Shown one piece after another: positions 6,942 to 15,545 of a DNA stretch of 64,000 nucleotides (positions are counted from its first letter, which is position 1; each line of letters begins with the position of its first letter). The stretch is from the NCBI GenBank assembly GCA_963809695.1, contig CAWEKI010000008.1:372001-436000 (forward strand), read 5' to 3'. Below the pieces are notes generated by a model. The model was not told where the DNA came from and did no database searches. It saw nothing but the letters and a program-made list of their open reading frames with translations. The position numbers and the translations under genes were made by a program. The stretch comes from JAGDMJ01 sp963809695. GTDB lineage: Bacteria; Bacteroidota; Ignavibacteria; UBA10030; UBA6906.

Positions 6942-8588
6942 TCAGAATGCTTCCAACAACGCCTTGTGCGCCTGCCGGTACTGTCCAATATCGGTGCTGT
7001 AATCCGTGTAGCTCTTGAAAATGCGATGTATCAGCTCTTCAGCCTTAGCCTTGTCCTTCTTCTTCAAGAGTTGAAGCAGTTCAAAATCCTCAATGCCCAC
7101 CCGGTGCGCCTCAAATCGGGTGGACGACAACGGTCCGGGATAGATCACGTGCGAGTCACCAGCGGGCAGGAAATTATTCGCCGTCGCGACAGGTGAGGGG
7201 TGATGGACCACGCTTTGCTTGAACGGATCGGGAACCAGGTACTGGTTCAATCCCCAGTGTAGATAGCCGGAAGTGTTATAGGCGGCCGCACCCCAACCGA
7301 AGTAGACCTCACGCAACCGCTCCTGATCGAGCAATCGGTTCAACCATTGTCCTCCCGGGATGAGGCAGGTGTACACGAGTACCTGCTCGCCACTGTCTCT
7401 CCTCGCTCGGAAAAACGATTCGTTCTTCTGGAACTCGTCAATGGTGGGACACCAGATATCCACCGACCCCGCCAGCGTGTCGCGGTCACTCACGGCCTCC
7501 ATGATCCGGATGTCCGGGTAGATGGACCGCACTTGCCGGACCACGTCGCGGTAACACGCCGCCTGCACAGCGGTAGGTTCATCGGAGATGTGCTGCAGCC
7601 AGCGGTCCTTGAGCCCGTGACGGGTCGTGAATGACTTCACTAGCGAGATGATCGTGTCCACATCGCGTTTGGCTTCCGGTGTGCCGTAAGGCCGCTTCGT
7701 GAGAACCACCTTCAATTCCGGATCCGCCCAATTGTCCTCATCCCCACGGTACATCAAATGTGGTGACTCGAAATACTTGAAGCCATGCTTCCGAAACACC
7801 TCCACGAAACTGGATAGGCGTTTCTCGTCGAGCGTGATCCGGCCGTCCACGATGGCAATGAGCTCCTCAGGCACAATGATGCAGTTTTGCCTGCCATGCG
7901 CCATTAAAGCTGCGTACCGGTCGAGCATGGAATACCATTCCAGCGTCCATCGAACCACGTGCTCCTTCTCTTCCATTTGGGGAAGGCTGAACCAGTTCGT
8001 ATAGAAAAAGGTGCCCTCTGCAAGAGAAGGGACGCTAACGGAATGAATTCTGGCTAAGAACGTCCCGCGCTCCTCCCATCCTGTGCCGCGCGCGATGATC
8101 TCAATGGTGTATGTGCCCGGGAGTGGAAATTCTGCGGCAGGAATGCTGAGCCGTACCGCCGTATAGGCATTGTGTGCAACGATGGTGGGTGAAACCAGGG
8201 GCTGCAATGCCTCGAATATCCGAAACGGGGCCCGGCGGATCACGTAGGGGTTCGTCTGCCCTGTGTACATCTCCGTTCGACTGTCCAATCCGGTGTTCTG
8301 TTCTACGGGTACATCCATCATGACACTCCAGCAACTGACGGGGACAACTTTGCCAAGCAGCGTTGCCGAGACCATAACGGAATCGCCTGGCTTGACACTC
8401 AAGAGGGCATGAACATCAGCGGACGTTTCGGAAGGGAAATCGGCTTCGTAACTCGCGCTGTAGCGTGCGGTGTTGTTCGAATCGGGATATACTGGTTCAA
8501 GCGGATCGACGAGCCAAAGCTTGTGCTGGGCGTGCAGGGGAGCAAGTGCGAGGATAACAAAAGAGAATGAGAGAAGAATGGTGCGCAT
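6942..8588 (-). CDS. DUF4091 / GH123-like exported glycoside-hydrolase-type protein
   Basis: The 548-aa product begins with a signal peptide (MRTILLSFSFVILALAPLHA, then Q). ATG 8588 is chosen over the upstream in-frame codon at 8672, which would lie inside the preceding gene; AGGGAC precedes it. Residues about 20-200 are beta-rich, and the rest has the look of a (beta/alpha)-barrel with DUF4091 character: YFESPHL, HISDEPT (acidic pair DE), DIWCPTIDEF, GWGAAAYNTSGYLHWGLN, and the C-terminal GIEDFELL that is common in DUF4091 proteins. The family is related to GH123 hexosaminidases; the DE pair would fit substrate-assisted chemistry, but substrate is unknown. It is co-directional with the M1 peptidase 26 bp upstream and probably in its operon. 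Confidence 0.75.
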   Translation of the reverse strand: MRTILLSFSFVILALAPLHAQHKLWLVDPLEPVYPDSNNTARYSASYEADFPSETSADVHALLSVKPGDSVMVSATLLGKVVPVSCWSVMMDVPVEQNTGLDSRTEMYTGQTNPYVIRRAPFRIFEALQPLVSPTIVAHNAYTAVRLSIPAAEFPLPGTYTIEIIARGTGWEERGTFLARIHSVSVPSLAEGTFFYTNWFSLPQMEEKEHVVRWTLEWYSMLDRYAALMAHGRQNCIIVPEELIAIVDGRITLDEKRLSSFVEVFRKHGFKYFESPHLMYRGDEDNWADPELKVVLTKRPYGTPEAKRDVDTIISLVKSFTTRHGLKDRWLQHISDEPTAVQAACYRDVVRQVRSIYPDIRIMEAVSDRDTLAGSVDIWCPTIDEFQKNESFFRARRDSGEQVLVYTCLIPGGQWLNRLLDQERLREVYFGWGAAAYNTSGYLHWGLNQYLVPDPFKQSVVHHPSPVATANNFLPAGDSHVIYPGPLSSTRFEAHRVGIEDFELLQLLKKKDKAKAEELIHRIFKSYTDYSTDIGQYRQAHKALLEAF

Positions 8589-8614
8589 AATCGTCCCTGG
8601 CTTTGCCGTCCGAT

Positions 8615-10621
8615 TTATTTGATCAACAACATCTTCTTTGTTTCCACGAAATTTCCTGCCGTCAATCGGCAATAATACACTCCGCTCGGGAATCCCGCTC
8701 CATCGAACGTGTCCCGATATCTCCCTGCTGCTCTGCGTTCGTTCACGAGGGTGGCGACCTCCCGACCGAGCACATCATATACCACCAGCTGTACATGACT
8801 AGCTACCGGCAACTGACTACTGATTACTGTTCTCGGATTAAACGGGTTCGGATAATTCTGACCCAGCCCAAACTCCAGCAGCTCCGTCCGGCCTTCGCTC
8901 ACCGATGTTACAAGTGATGTCGTTCCATCCTTGAGCGGGATCCCGTTGTTGGGATCGAACTGCAGCGCCGTGGGCTGATGCGAGAAGGAGAATGTGAACT
9001 GGTCATTCGGCGAGCTGTTCATGACCCGGACGATGCTGTCCGGCGCATCGGCGAACGATATCTTCAGTTCAACCGGCATCGTGAAGAACACTGTGTTGGT
9101 CTGGGTCTGCCGGGGGGTGAAGATCACGTTCCACTGCCCCGCGCCGGCAGAACGGAAGGAGTAACTGTTTTGATAGACGGGATGATCGGGCTGAAAGAGC
9201 CACTCGTTGAAGAACCAGCTCAAATCCTGACCGGCAATTTCACTGACCCTGGCAGTAAAATCCGCAGTGCGCGCGCTCTTGAATTTAAGGGAGGGGTCCG
9301 TGGCGTACGCCTTCATTGCTGCGAAAAAGAGCGAATCACCAAGTGTATACCGGAGCATGTGGAGGACACAGGCCCCCTTGGCGTACGTTATCGCGTAGTT
9401 GAACAACACGTCATTCGAAGGGGTAAAGCTCTCCCAGGACGGATTGACGATTGGCCATCCCGGGTTACCATAATAATAGCTTGCGGCGTCGTTGGCGATA
9501 CCGGAGGTATACGCGTACTGGCCTCCCTGGTGTTCCAGCCAAAGGTCTTCACAATATGTCGCGAATCCTTCGTTCAGCCAGATGTCGGCCCAGGTCCCGC
9601 ACGTGATCATGTCACCGAACCACTGGTGCGCAAACTCGTGTGACACCAGCCCCTCATCCCAGCAGTCCGGGCACAGGCTCGTGAGCGTCTGGTTTTCCAT
9701 ACCTGCCCACCCGAACAGCCCGTTGAGAGTAGCAAACCCATTCTTCTCAAACGGATGCTCTCCGAAAAGTAGAGAATACTCTGTCGTCATCGGGAGGATG
9801 ATGTCCTCGATGTGATGCAGGTTTGTCGTGTTTTCGCCGGTGTTCCAATAAAACCGGATCGGAATTCTCTCTGAAGGATTGGAAAGTCGCGGCCATTCTA
9901 CAATGTCGAGGTTGTACCCCACCTTTGCCGAGATCACCATCAAATAGGTTGCGATCGGATCCCGGCTGACCCAATGATACATCGGTGCGACCTTGCTGAA
10001 TGTGGAGTCCGCGAGTCGTCCGTTGGAGCCCAACCGGACATTCGGGGCCACGATGGCATTCAGATCCCAGGTGGCCTTGTCAGAAGGTTTGTCCCAGCAT
10101 GGAAACCACGAGCGGGCGCCCTCGGGCTCACAATCGGTAAACACCATGCCGTCTCCAGCATAGAAGGCGTTGTCGGAAACATCAAGGTGCCGGAAGGCGA
10201 TGCCAAGCATGATCGTATCGCCGGGATTGTACCTTCGGTCAAGACGAATGCTCACTGTGGAGGCAGATTGCACGAACGACCGGCCGGCTTGGCTGACGGA
10301 GTCAATGGCCAGCGAGCTTCTGATGGCATCCAGCGTGATGCTGTCAAGGGAAGAATCGGCAAGCGCGGTAATGGTCTCGTCTGCCTTGTAAGAGTGCGGG
10401 TAGGGTGGCTCGAAGCAGGCCGAGATGTCGAGGGAGAGCTTGTATGACAGTACGTCAAATGCGTGTTCCGCCCCAACCACTCCTTCTTTGAAGATTGGGC
10501 GGAACGATGGACGCCTGCTTTTTTCTGAACAGTACTTTGACCCCTTGGTGAGTGTCGTCTGAGATATGGCCTGATATGCGACCGCCAATAAGACCAGCAC
10601 ACAAGCAGCAGTGTTTTTCAA
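8615..10621 (-). CDS. secreted M1-family metallo-aminopeptidase with T9SS sorting domain
   Basis: The 668-aa protein carries the M1 core. GWAGMENQ is the GxMEN substrate-binding motif. HEFAHQWFG (His about 328 and 332) and WLNEGFATY (Glu about 351) form the zinc site HExxH-18-E. The C-terminal domain has NYPNPFNPRTV and ends ETKKMLLIK, a T9SS sorting signal, so the enzyme is exported to the surface to trim peptides. GTG 10657 gives a longer frame, but a promoter whose -10 ends at 10658 would start transcription downstream of it. TTG 10621, preceded by GGGAG, yields a compact signal peptide (LKNTAACVLVLLAVAYQAIS) and is preferred. It leads a likely operon with the DUF4091 gene. Confidence 0.88.
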   Translation of the reverse strand: MKNTAACVLVLLAVAYQAISQTTLTKGSKYCSEKSRRPSFRPIFKEGVVGAEHAFDVLSYKLSLDISACFEPPYPHSYKADETITALADSSLDSITLDAIRSSLAIDSVSQAGRSFVQSASTVSIRLDRRYNPGDTIMLGIAFRHLDVSDNAFYAGDGMVFTDCEPEGARSWFPCWDKPSDKATWDLNAIVAPNVRLGSNGRLADSTFSKVAPMYHWVSRDPIATYLMVISAKVGYNLDIVEWPRLSNPSERIPIRFYWNTGENTTNLHHIEDIILPMTTEYSLLFGEHPFEKNGFATLNGLFGWAGMENQTLTSLCPDCWDEGLVSHEFAHQWFGDMITCGTWADIWLNEGFATYCEDLWLEHQGGQYAYTSGIANDAASYYYGNPGWPIVNPSWESFTPSNDVLFNYAITYAKGACVLHMLRYTLGDSLFFAAMKAYATDPSLKFKSARTADFTARVSEIAGQDLSWFFNEWLFQPDHPVYQNSYSFRSAGAGQWNVIFTPRQTQTNTVFFTMPVELKISFADAPDSIVRVMNSSPNDQFTFSFSHQPTALQFDPNNGIPLKDGTTSLVTSVSEGRTELLEFGLGQNYPNPFNPRTVISSQLPVASHVQLVVYDVLGREVATLVNERRAAGRYRDTFDGAGFPSGVYYCRLTAGNFVETKKMLLIK

Positions 10622-10657
10622 GAGAGCGCTCCCGGTGGCCCGAATCTGTCCGAACAC

Positions 10658-10686
10658 ACCTTACGAAACAAAGGAGGGAATGTCAA
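10658..10686 (-). promoter_or_regulatory. sigma70-type promoter for the M1 peptidase operon
   Basis: Minus strand TTGACA (10681-10686), 17-nt spacer, TAAGGT (10658-10663). Transcription should begin near 10650, which is inside the long version of the reading frame and supports the start at 10621. Confidence 0.65.
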
Positions 10687-10781
10687 CCAGGAGGATTTCA
10701 CCGGGTATTCTTCCGGACGAGGGTATGAGTCGAGACTGATCACTACCCGTTTTCTCGTGAATTCACTATCTTTCCCTGGTC

Positions 10782-11888
10782 ATGAAAACCCCAATTTCCG
10801 TTCTGATGCTCGACGGGCAGGGACCGTATGCCCTTGTGGCGGCCCGGTGTCTCATACGCGCGCCGGGTGTTCGATTGCATGTTCTGTCGCTGACGGATCG
10901 TGCCCTGGTGCATCGAGCGCGGTCGGTCGCGTCGTTCGAACTCATGCCGGTGCTTCCGGACGATCCGGCAAGGCTGAACCTGGTGGAGGAGGTTGTTCGC
11001 AGAAGGGGCATTGATGTCATTCTTGGTACATCAGAGGATGCCATCGACTTCATTTCTGCAAATCGTGCCGCTCTTAACAGAATGTGCGCAACGGTAGCCA
11101 CGCCTGGCAGGAAAGAGCTCGCCATCGCCCGCGACAAATGGCTTCTGTCCTGCCATTTGGCACAGAACCGCATCCCCCATCCTGAAACCTGTCTTGTCAC
11201 CGATGGGACCGAGTTCGAGTCAGCCGTGAAGGCCCTGAAGCCTCCACTCATTCTCAAGCCCGTTCAGGGGTCCGGCGGGGAGGGAATGGTGAGCTTTGAC
11301 GGCTATGAGAGTCTTCTGGCGCACATCAGAACCGCCCGGTCGCGGGAGAAACGCTTTATAGTCCAGACTCTTGTCAGCGGTCGGGACGGGGGGTGCAACG
11401 TCCTCTGCCGGGATGGGAAGATCCTTGTTTCCACGGTCCAGAAAGCGGTGGTCCCGAACGCCAGGCCATTCGGCTCTCCTTCTTGTGTCGACGTTGTTCG
11501 GGATGAGGAGGTGGTGTCATTGGTTGCCCGACTAATGAGTTCGTTGAACTGGTCGGGCGCTGTAAATGTCGATCTCAAATTGGATGAGCGTGACCATTCC
11601 GTGACGGTGCTGGAGATCAACCCGAGGTATTGGGGAAGCCTCCTGGCTTCGCTGTTCGCCGGAGTGAATTTCCCCTACCTTGCGTGTCTGGAGGGGATGG
11701 GCATTGCGCTGCCGGATCCCGACTTCAGACCGGTGCGCTTCACATGGAATGAGCGCAAGATCATTGCAGGCTTCCGGGCCGGAAGAGGCGCGCAAGAGCC
11801 TGAGGTGCGCGGGTCGGTCTTGCGGTACGTCATTCCCGATCCGTTGCCGGAAATCATCGAATTCGGACGCAGAGTGTTTCGGAGATGA
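10782..11888 (+). CDS. ATP-grasp domain protein
   Basis: The 368-aa product has an N-terminal Rossmann-like pre-ATP-grasp region (VLMLDGQGPYALVAARCL) and an ATP-grasp fold: ILKPVQGSGGEGM (glycine-rich loop with the ATP-binding lysine), FIVQTLVSGRDGGCNV, and a metal-binding segment VDLKLDE plus VLEINPRYWGSL (conserved E-N-R). Such enzymes join a carboxylate to an amine or thiol through an acyl-phosphate. The substrate cannot be told; resemblance is to carbamoyl-phosphate-synthase-like ATP-grasps of small natural-product or cell-wall clusters. The next gene overlaps by 4 bp, so the two are co-translated. No clear SD precedes the ATG. Confidence 0.8.
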   Translation: MKTPISVLMLDGQGPYALVAARCLIRAPGVRLHVLSLTDRALVHRARSVASFELMPVLPDDPARLNLVEEVVRRRGIDVILGTSEDAIDFISANRAALNRMCATVATPGRKELAIARDKWLLSCHLAQNRIPHPETCLVTDGTEFESAVKALKPPLILKPVQGSGGEGMVSFDGYESLLAHIRTARSREKRFIVQTLVSGRDGGCNVLCRDGKILVSTVQKAVVPNARPFGSPSCVDVVRDEEVVSLVARLMSSLNWSGAVNVDLKLDERDHSVTVLEINPRYWGSLLASLFAGVNFPYLACLEGMGIALPDPDFRPVRFTWNERKIIAGFRAGRGAQEPEVRGSVLRYVIPDPLPEIIEFGRRVFRR

Positions 11889-12580
11889 AGCAAACGGGAC
11901 ACGCACGATGGGGGCTTCTCCGCCGCAGGGAGGGTTGGGCATTGACCCCTCTGGCGTGGATTATCATAACGTTGGGGATCATCGGACTCCTGCTCTGGGC
12001 AGGCACAACGGTCCATCCATTTCTGGCATTGACGGACCCCGTGGATGCGGACGTACTTGTGGTGGAAGGTTGGCTCCCGGACTATGCGCTTGAGGGAGTC
12101 GTGAAGGAATTTCATTCCCGACCCTACCGTTGCTTGATCACCACCGGCGGGCCCATTGACGCGGGTGAAGTCCTCGCAAGCCATAAGACGTACGCTGCCC
12201 TCTGTGCGGCAACCCTCTCCCGTCTTGGATTGGACAGCAACAAGATTGTCGCGGTCCCTTCTCCGCGCCTTCAGGTAGACAGGACCTATGCCTCGGCCTT
12301 GTCTCTGCATCGGTGGCTCAAGATCTCCGGGGTGAAGATCGGCTCCCTGAACCTCTATTCTCTCGGCGTTCACACGCGACGCAGCCGCCTTCTTTTTCAG
12401 AAAGCGCTCGGCAACTCCGTTCGGATTGGAAGCATTGCCGCGAAGGATTACAGCTACGATTCCGATCGCTGGTGGCGCTACAGCAGTGGCGTGGAAGCGG
12501 TGACGTTCGAGTGTGTGGGATATCTCTATGTGAAATTCCTCTTTCCCTATGGTGCCGAGCATGCCCTCAACGCGGAGTGA
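11885..12580 (+). CDS. YdcF/SanA-like (DUF218-type) membrane-anchored protein
   Basis: The 231-aa product has one N-terminal membrane segment (about residues 22-44) followed by a soluble domain with the ElyC/SanA/YdcF look: ADVLVVEGWLPD, LITTGGPID, VPSPRLQVDRTYASAL and LGVHTRRSRLLFQKALG. The family works at the envelope, often linked to peptidoglycan or surface carbohydrate, but its chemistry is unsettled. The start overlaps the ATP-grasp stop (ATGA), and the end overlaps the Nudix gene. This suggests a three-gene operon. Confidence 0.65.
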   Translation: MKQTGHARWGLLRRREGWALTPLAWIIITLGIIGLLLWAGTTVHPFLALTDPVDADVLVVEGWLPDYALEGVVKEFHSRPYRCLITTGGPIDAGEVLASHKTYAALCAATLSRLGLDSNKIVAVPSPRLQVDRTYASALSLHRWLKISGVKIGSLNLYSLGVHTRRSRLLFQKALGNSVRIGSIAAKDYSYDSDRWWRYSSGVEAVTFECVGYLYVKFLFPYGAEHALNAE

Positions 12581-13025
12581 TATTCCTACGGTCAACCAGG
12601 TTTCCGCGGGCGGGGTGGCTTTCCGGAGGCATGACACGCAACTCCAGGTAGCCCTGATCTCGGTAGGAGAGACCGAGCGGTGGCAGCTCCCGAAGGGGAC
12701 GTTGGAAAAGGGCGAAACGAACGAATCGGCGGCAGTGCGGGAAGTGCGGGAGGAGACGGGCATTCAGACCGAAGTGGTGGTCCTCATCGACCGCATCGAG
12801 TACTGGTTCTATTCCTCCTCCGCAGGGAAGCGAACCCGCCATCACAAGTTCGTCTATTTTTATTTGCTGCGTGCTCTCTCCGGCGACATCCGCGATCATG
12901 ACCATGAAGTGAATGAGAGCCGGTGGGTGGAGATCAACGCTGCGGCGAAGATGCTAGAGTTCGAGAATGAAAGGCGGATTCTGAAGCGTGCACATGAGGT
13001 GATGGAAGGCGAAGAAAAGCATTGA
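12561..13025 (+). CDS. Nudix hydrolase
   Basis: The 154-aa protein carries a full Nudix box: GTLEKGETNESAAVREVREE followed by TG, matching Gx5Ex7REVxEExG. The fold starts at SAGGVAFRR and includes WQLPKGTLEKGE, typical of diadenosine-polyphosphate or general NDP-x hydrolases. ATG 12561 is used; ATG 12549 is also in frame, and both lie inside the upstream gene (overlap about 20 bp). Substrate is not predictable. It is the last gene of the ATP-grasp/YdcF group and converges on the YrdC-family gene with an 11-bp gap. Confidence 0.85.
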   Translation: MPSTRSDIPTVNQVSAGGVAFRRHDTQLQVALISVGETERWQLPKGTLEKGETNESAAVREVREETGIQTEVVVLIDRIEYWFYSSSAGKRTRHHKFVYFYLLRALSGDIRDHDHEVNESRWVEINAAAKMLEFENERRILKRAHEVMEGEEKH

Positions 13026-13036
13026 CTGCCGATTGC

Positions 13037-13651
13037 TTACTGTAACATCGAAACATCCCCAGCCCCCTGCCGCACCACGACAGGGCTCTCGTCGGTCAGG
13101 TCCAGGATCGTTGATGGCTCGGAGGTCAGAACACCGCCATCAATGATCATGTCCACGATGTTATTGAAGTGCTCGCCAATGATGGCCGGATCATTCAACA
13201 GCTCGCCGTCTTCCGTAGTGACGCTCGTGCTGAGAATGGGATGCCCGAGTTGTTCCACCAGCGCGAGTGCGACCTGACTGTTCGGAACGCGAATGCCCAC
13301 GGACTTCCGGCGGGAAACAAGGATCCTGGGGAGGGCCTTCATCCTCCCGGCGGGGAGGATGAAGGTGTACGGGCCTGGGATCAGGTGTTTCATCGTCTTG
13401 AAAGCCGCGTTGCTCACGCGCGCGTACTCGCTGATATGGGTCAGGTCGGAACAGATGAAGCTGAATGGTTTGTCCGTCCTCTGCCGCTTGATCAGGTAGA
13501 TCTTTTCGATCGCATTCTTGTTCTCGACGCTGCAGCCGAGCCCATACACGGTGTCCGTGGGATAAATGACGATACCCCCCGCGGCCAATATCTCGGCGGC
13601 TTTCCTGACCAGGCGCGGCTCGGGGTTTTCCAAATGTATCTTGACGATCAT
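13037..13651 (-). CDS. YrdC/Sua5-family protein (YciO or TsaC type)
   Basis: The 204-aa protein shows the YrdC fold signatures IVIYPTDTVYGLGC, KRQRTDKPFSFIC, LIPGPYTFIL, KSVGIRVP and HPILSTSV. TsaC/Sua5 enzymes make threonylcarbamoyl-AMP for the t6A37 base of tRNA. The SFICSDLTHISEYA and PGPYTFILPA details look closer to the YciO branch, whose role in t6A is less certain. A tRNA t6A methylthiotransferase (MtaB) is encoded at 26219, so t6A-dependent chemistry is expected in this organism. The promoter -10 ends only five bases before the ATG and no SD is present, so the mRNA is probably leaderless. Confidence 0.85.
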   Translation of the reverse strand: MIVKIHLENPEPRLVRKAAEILAAGGIVIYPTDTVYGLGCSVENKNAIEKIYLIKRQRTDKPFSFICSDLTHISEYARVSNAAFKTMKHLIPGPYTFILPAGRMKALPRILVSRRKSVGIRVPNSQVALALVEQLGHPILSTSVTTEDGELLNDPAIIGEHFNNIVDMIIDGGVLTSEPSTILDLTDESPVVVRQGAGDVSMLQ

Positions 13652-13656
13652 GCTTT

Positions 13657-13685
13657 ACCATAACAAATCTTGCTTTCAATCGCAA
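13657..13685 (-). promoter_or_regulatory. promoter for a leaderless YrdC-family mRNA
   Basis: Minus strand TTGCGA (13680-13685), 17-nt spacer, TATGGT (13657-13662), then five bases (AAAGC) and ATG. The transcription start should fall at or next to the A of ATG. Confidence 0.65.
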
Positions 13686-13721
13686 TGCATCGACTTTTGT
13701 CGAAGGGGAACGTACGCCAAT

Positions 13722-13750
13722 TTGCGAAAGTGCAAGAAATTGCCTATCCT
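13722..13750 (+). promoter_or_regulatory. promoter for a leaderless response-regulator mRNA
   Basis: TTGCGA (13722-13727), 17-nt spacer, TATCCT (13745-13750), then eight bases and ATG 13759. No Shine-Dalgarno sequence is present. It is divergent from the promoter at 13657-13685, with about 36 bp between the two -35 boxes. Confidence 0.65.
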
Positions 13751-13758
13751 GAAATTAC

Positions 13759-14196
13759 ATGGATACAAATCTCAAGATCCTTCTCGTTGAAGACAACTTT
13801 GAACACCTGCGGTTGACCCGGTACATCCTGCAGCAGAACAAGGTGCCAGGCGACGTCTTCGTTGTCCGCGACGGGCAGGAAGCGATGGATTACCTCTATC
13901 GCAGAAATCGGTTCGTTGATCCCTCGGCCAGCCCACGCCCCGACCTGATACTTCTGGACTTCAACATACCCCGGGTGGACGGCAAGGAGGTCTTGAGGAC
14001 CATCAAGGGGGATGCGGCCTTGAAGGACATTCCCGTTGTGGTCGTGAGTTCCTCGAGTCGTGAGGAGGACGTCACCTATGCCCATAATGCCGGAGCCTCG
14101 GCATACATTTCCAAATCTCTCGCATTCGAAGACCTGAGCCTCGCCCTTGGTTCGATCCACAAATTCGCATCGACCGACAAGGGAGCGCCGCGGTGA
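13759..14196 (+). CDS. stand-alone response regulator receiver protein
   Basis: The 145-aa product is a single CheY-like receiver domain of the Rcp1 type: ILLVEDN (acidic pocket), LILLDFNIPRVDG (phospho-acceptor Asp), VVVVSSSS (Thr/Ser switch) and AYISKS (conserved Lys). There is no output domain and no kinase next to it, so it must act by protein contact with a histidine kinase and partner elsewhere. The insertion YLYRRNRFVDPSASPRPD before the acceptor strand is typical of Rcp1-like regulators paired with phytochrome-type or hybrid kinases. Confidence 0.9.
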   Translation: MDTNLKILLVEDNFEHLRLTRYILQQNKVPGDVFVVRDGQEAMDYLYRRNRFVDPSASPRPDLILLDFNIPRVDGKEVLRTIKGDAALKDIPVVVVSSSSREEDVTYAHNAGASAYISKSLAFEDLSLALGSIHKFASTDKGAPR

Positions 14197-14229
14197 GAGT
14201 TCCCGTAGATTACTTCCTCAAGAGTCATC

Positions 14230-15540
14230 ATGTCCCAGTGGCTTGTAGCGCTTGTTGGACGCCCCAACGTTGGGAAGTCCACGCTCTTTAACCGGATCAT
14301 CGGGCAGCGCAATGCCATTGTGCACGACATGCCCGGGGTGACCCGTGATCGCCATTATGCAGACGCAGACTGGGCGGGCAAACAGTTCACTCTGGTTGAC
14401 ACCGGCGGATTTGTTCCCGCTTCCGAAGACATTATCGAGACTGCTATCCGCGAGCAGGCGCAGATCGCCATTGACGAGGCCGATGTCGTGCTCTTTGTGG
14501 TAGATGCGCGCGAGGGGCTTCTTCCCGCCGATACCGAGATAGCAGACGTACTGCGCAAAGCCAGCAAGAAAGTGATCCTGGCTGTCAACAAGGTGGACAG
14601 CGACAAAGGAGAGGTCTCGCTCGGCGAATTCTACAAGCTCGGATTGGGTGACCCGATCTCTACCTCGGCACTTGTCGGCCGCCGGGTGGGCGACCTCCTG
14701 GACATCATCACGCGAGACATTCCGTCCGCGGCCGACGCATCCCAGGCCGATCCCCGGCTGAAGATCGCCATCATCGGCAAACCCAATGTCGGCAAGTCCT
14801 CCTTCGTGAATGCGCTCCTCCAGGAAGACCGCCATATCGTGACCGATATCCCTGGCACCACGCGTGATCCCATCGATGCCATCCTACGGTACCACGGGGA
14901 GGAGCTTCTGCTGGTTGATACCGCCGGCTTGAAGCGCAAGGCCAAGATCAAGGAAAGCATCGAATTCTTCAGCGCCGTTCGGACGCTCAAGAGCATCGAG
15001 CGCTGTGATGTTGCGGTCGTCCTCCTGGATGCAACACAAGGGCTGGAGAATCAGGATCTTCGCATCATTGAGACCGCGTTGGAACGCAAGCGGGCACTTG
15101 TCCTCGCTGTGAACAAATGGGACCTCATTGAAAAGGACGACCTGACCGCGCGAAGCTACGAGAAGGCACTCCAGGAGAAGCTCAGGATCTATGACTTCCT
15201 TCCCGTTATCTTCATTTCGGCGCTGACGCGGCAGAGAATCTACAAGGTCATCGAACTGGTCAAGGCCGTGGACGCCGAACAGAACAAGCGGATCGCGACA
15301 AGCGAGCTGAACGATCTCCTGGGCGCCGACATCAAGATCTACCCGCCCCGCAGCAAAAGCGGGAAGGAGATCAAGATCAACTACATCACCCAGGTAAAGA
15401 CCAGGCCGCCCGTCTTCGCGTTCTTCTGCAACGAGCCGAAACTGATCGATGATACCTATCGCCGGTATCTGGAGAACCGGATCCGCGAGCACTTCACGTT
15501 CAGGGGTGTGCCTGTTTCACTCTCGTTCAAACAGAAGTGA
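14230..15540 (+). CDS. der: ribosome-assembly GTPase Der (EngA)
   Basis: The 436-aa protein has two GTPase domains in tandem, the hallmark of Der. Domain 1 has GRPNVGKST, the DTGG switch and NKVD. Domain 2 has GKPNVGKSS, DTAGLKRK and NKWD. A KH-like C-terminal domain ends with FRGVPVSLSFKQK. Der acts late in 50S subunit maturation and is nearly universal in bacteria. It overlaps or abuts the following FAD reductase, which suggests co-transcription der-FAD reductase-upp. Confidence 0.97.
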   Translation: MSQWLVALVGRPNVGKSTLFNRIIGQRNAIVHDMPGVTRDRHYADADWAGKQFTLVDTGGFVPASEDIIETAIREQAQIAIDEADVVLFVVDAREGLLPADTEIADVLRKASKKVILAVNKVDSDKGEVSLGEFYKLGLGDPISTSALVGRRVGDLLDIITRDIPSAADASQADPRLKIAIIGKPNVGKSSFVNALLQEDRHIVTDIPGTTRDPIDAILRYHGEELLLVDTAGLKRKAKIKESIEFFSAVRTLKSIERCDVAVVLLDATQGLENQDLRIIETALERKRALVLAVNKWDLIEKDDLTARSYEKALQEKLRIYDFLPVIFISALTRQRIYKVIELVKAVDAEQNKRIATSELNDLLGADIKIYPPRSKSGKEIKINYITQVKTRPPVFAFFCNEPKLIDDTYRRYLENRIREHFTFRGVPVSLSFKQK

Positions 15541-15545
15541 CGACC

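Noticed and set aside
6536..7018. Plus-strand frames of 124-160 codons repeated across the array
   Set aside because: They are antisense to the GIY-YIG genes, whose signature residues are all conserved on the minus strand.
11675..12763. 362-codon minus-strand frame
   Set aside because: It is antisense to the ATP-grasp, YdcF-like and Nudix genes, which have clear motifs.
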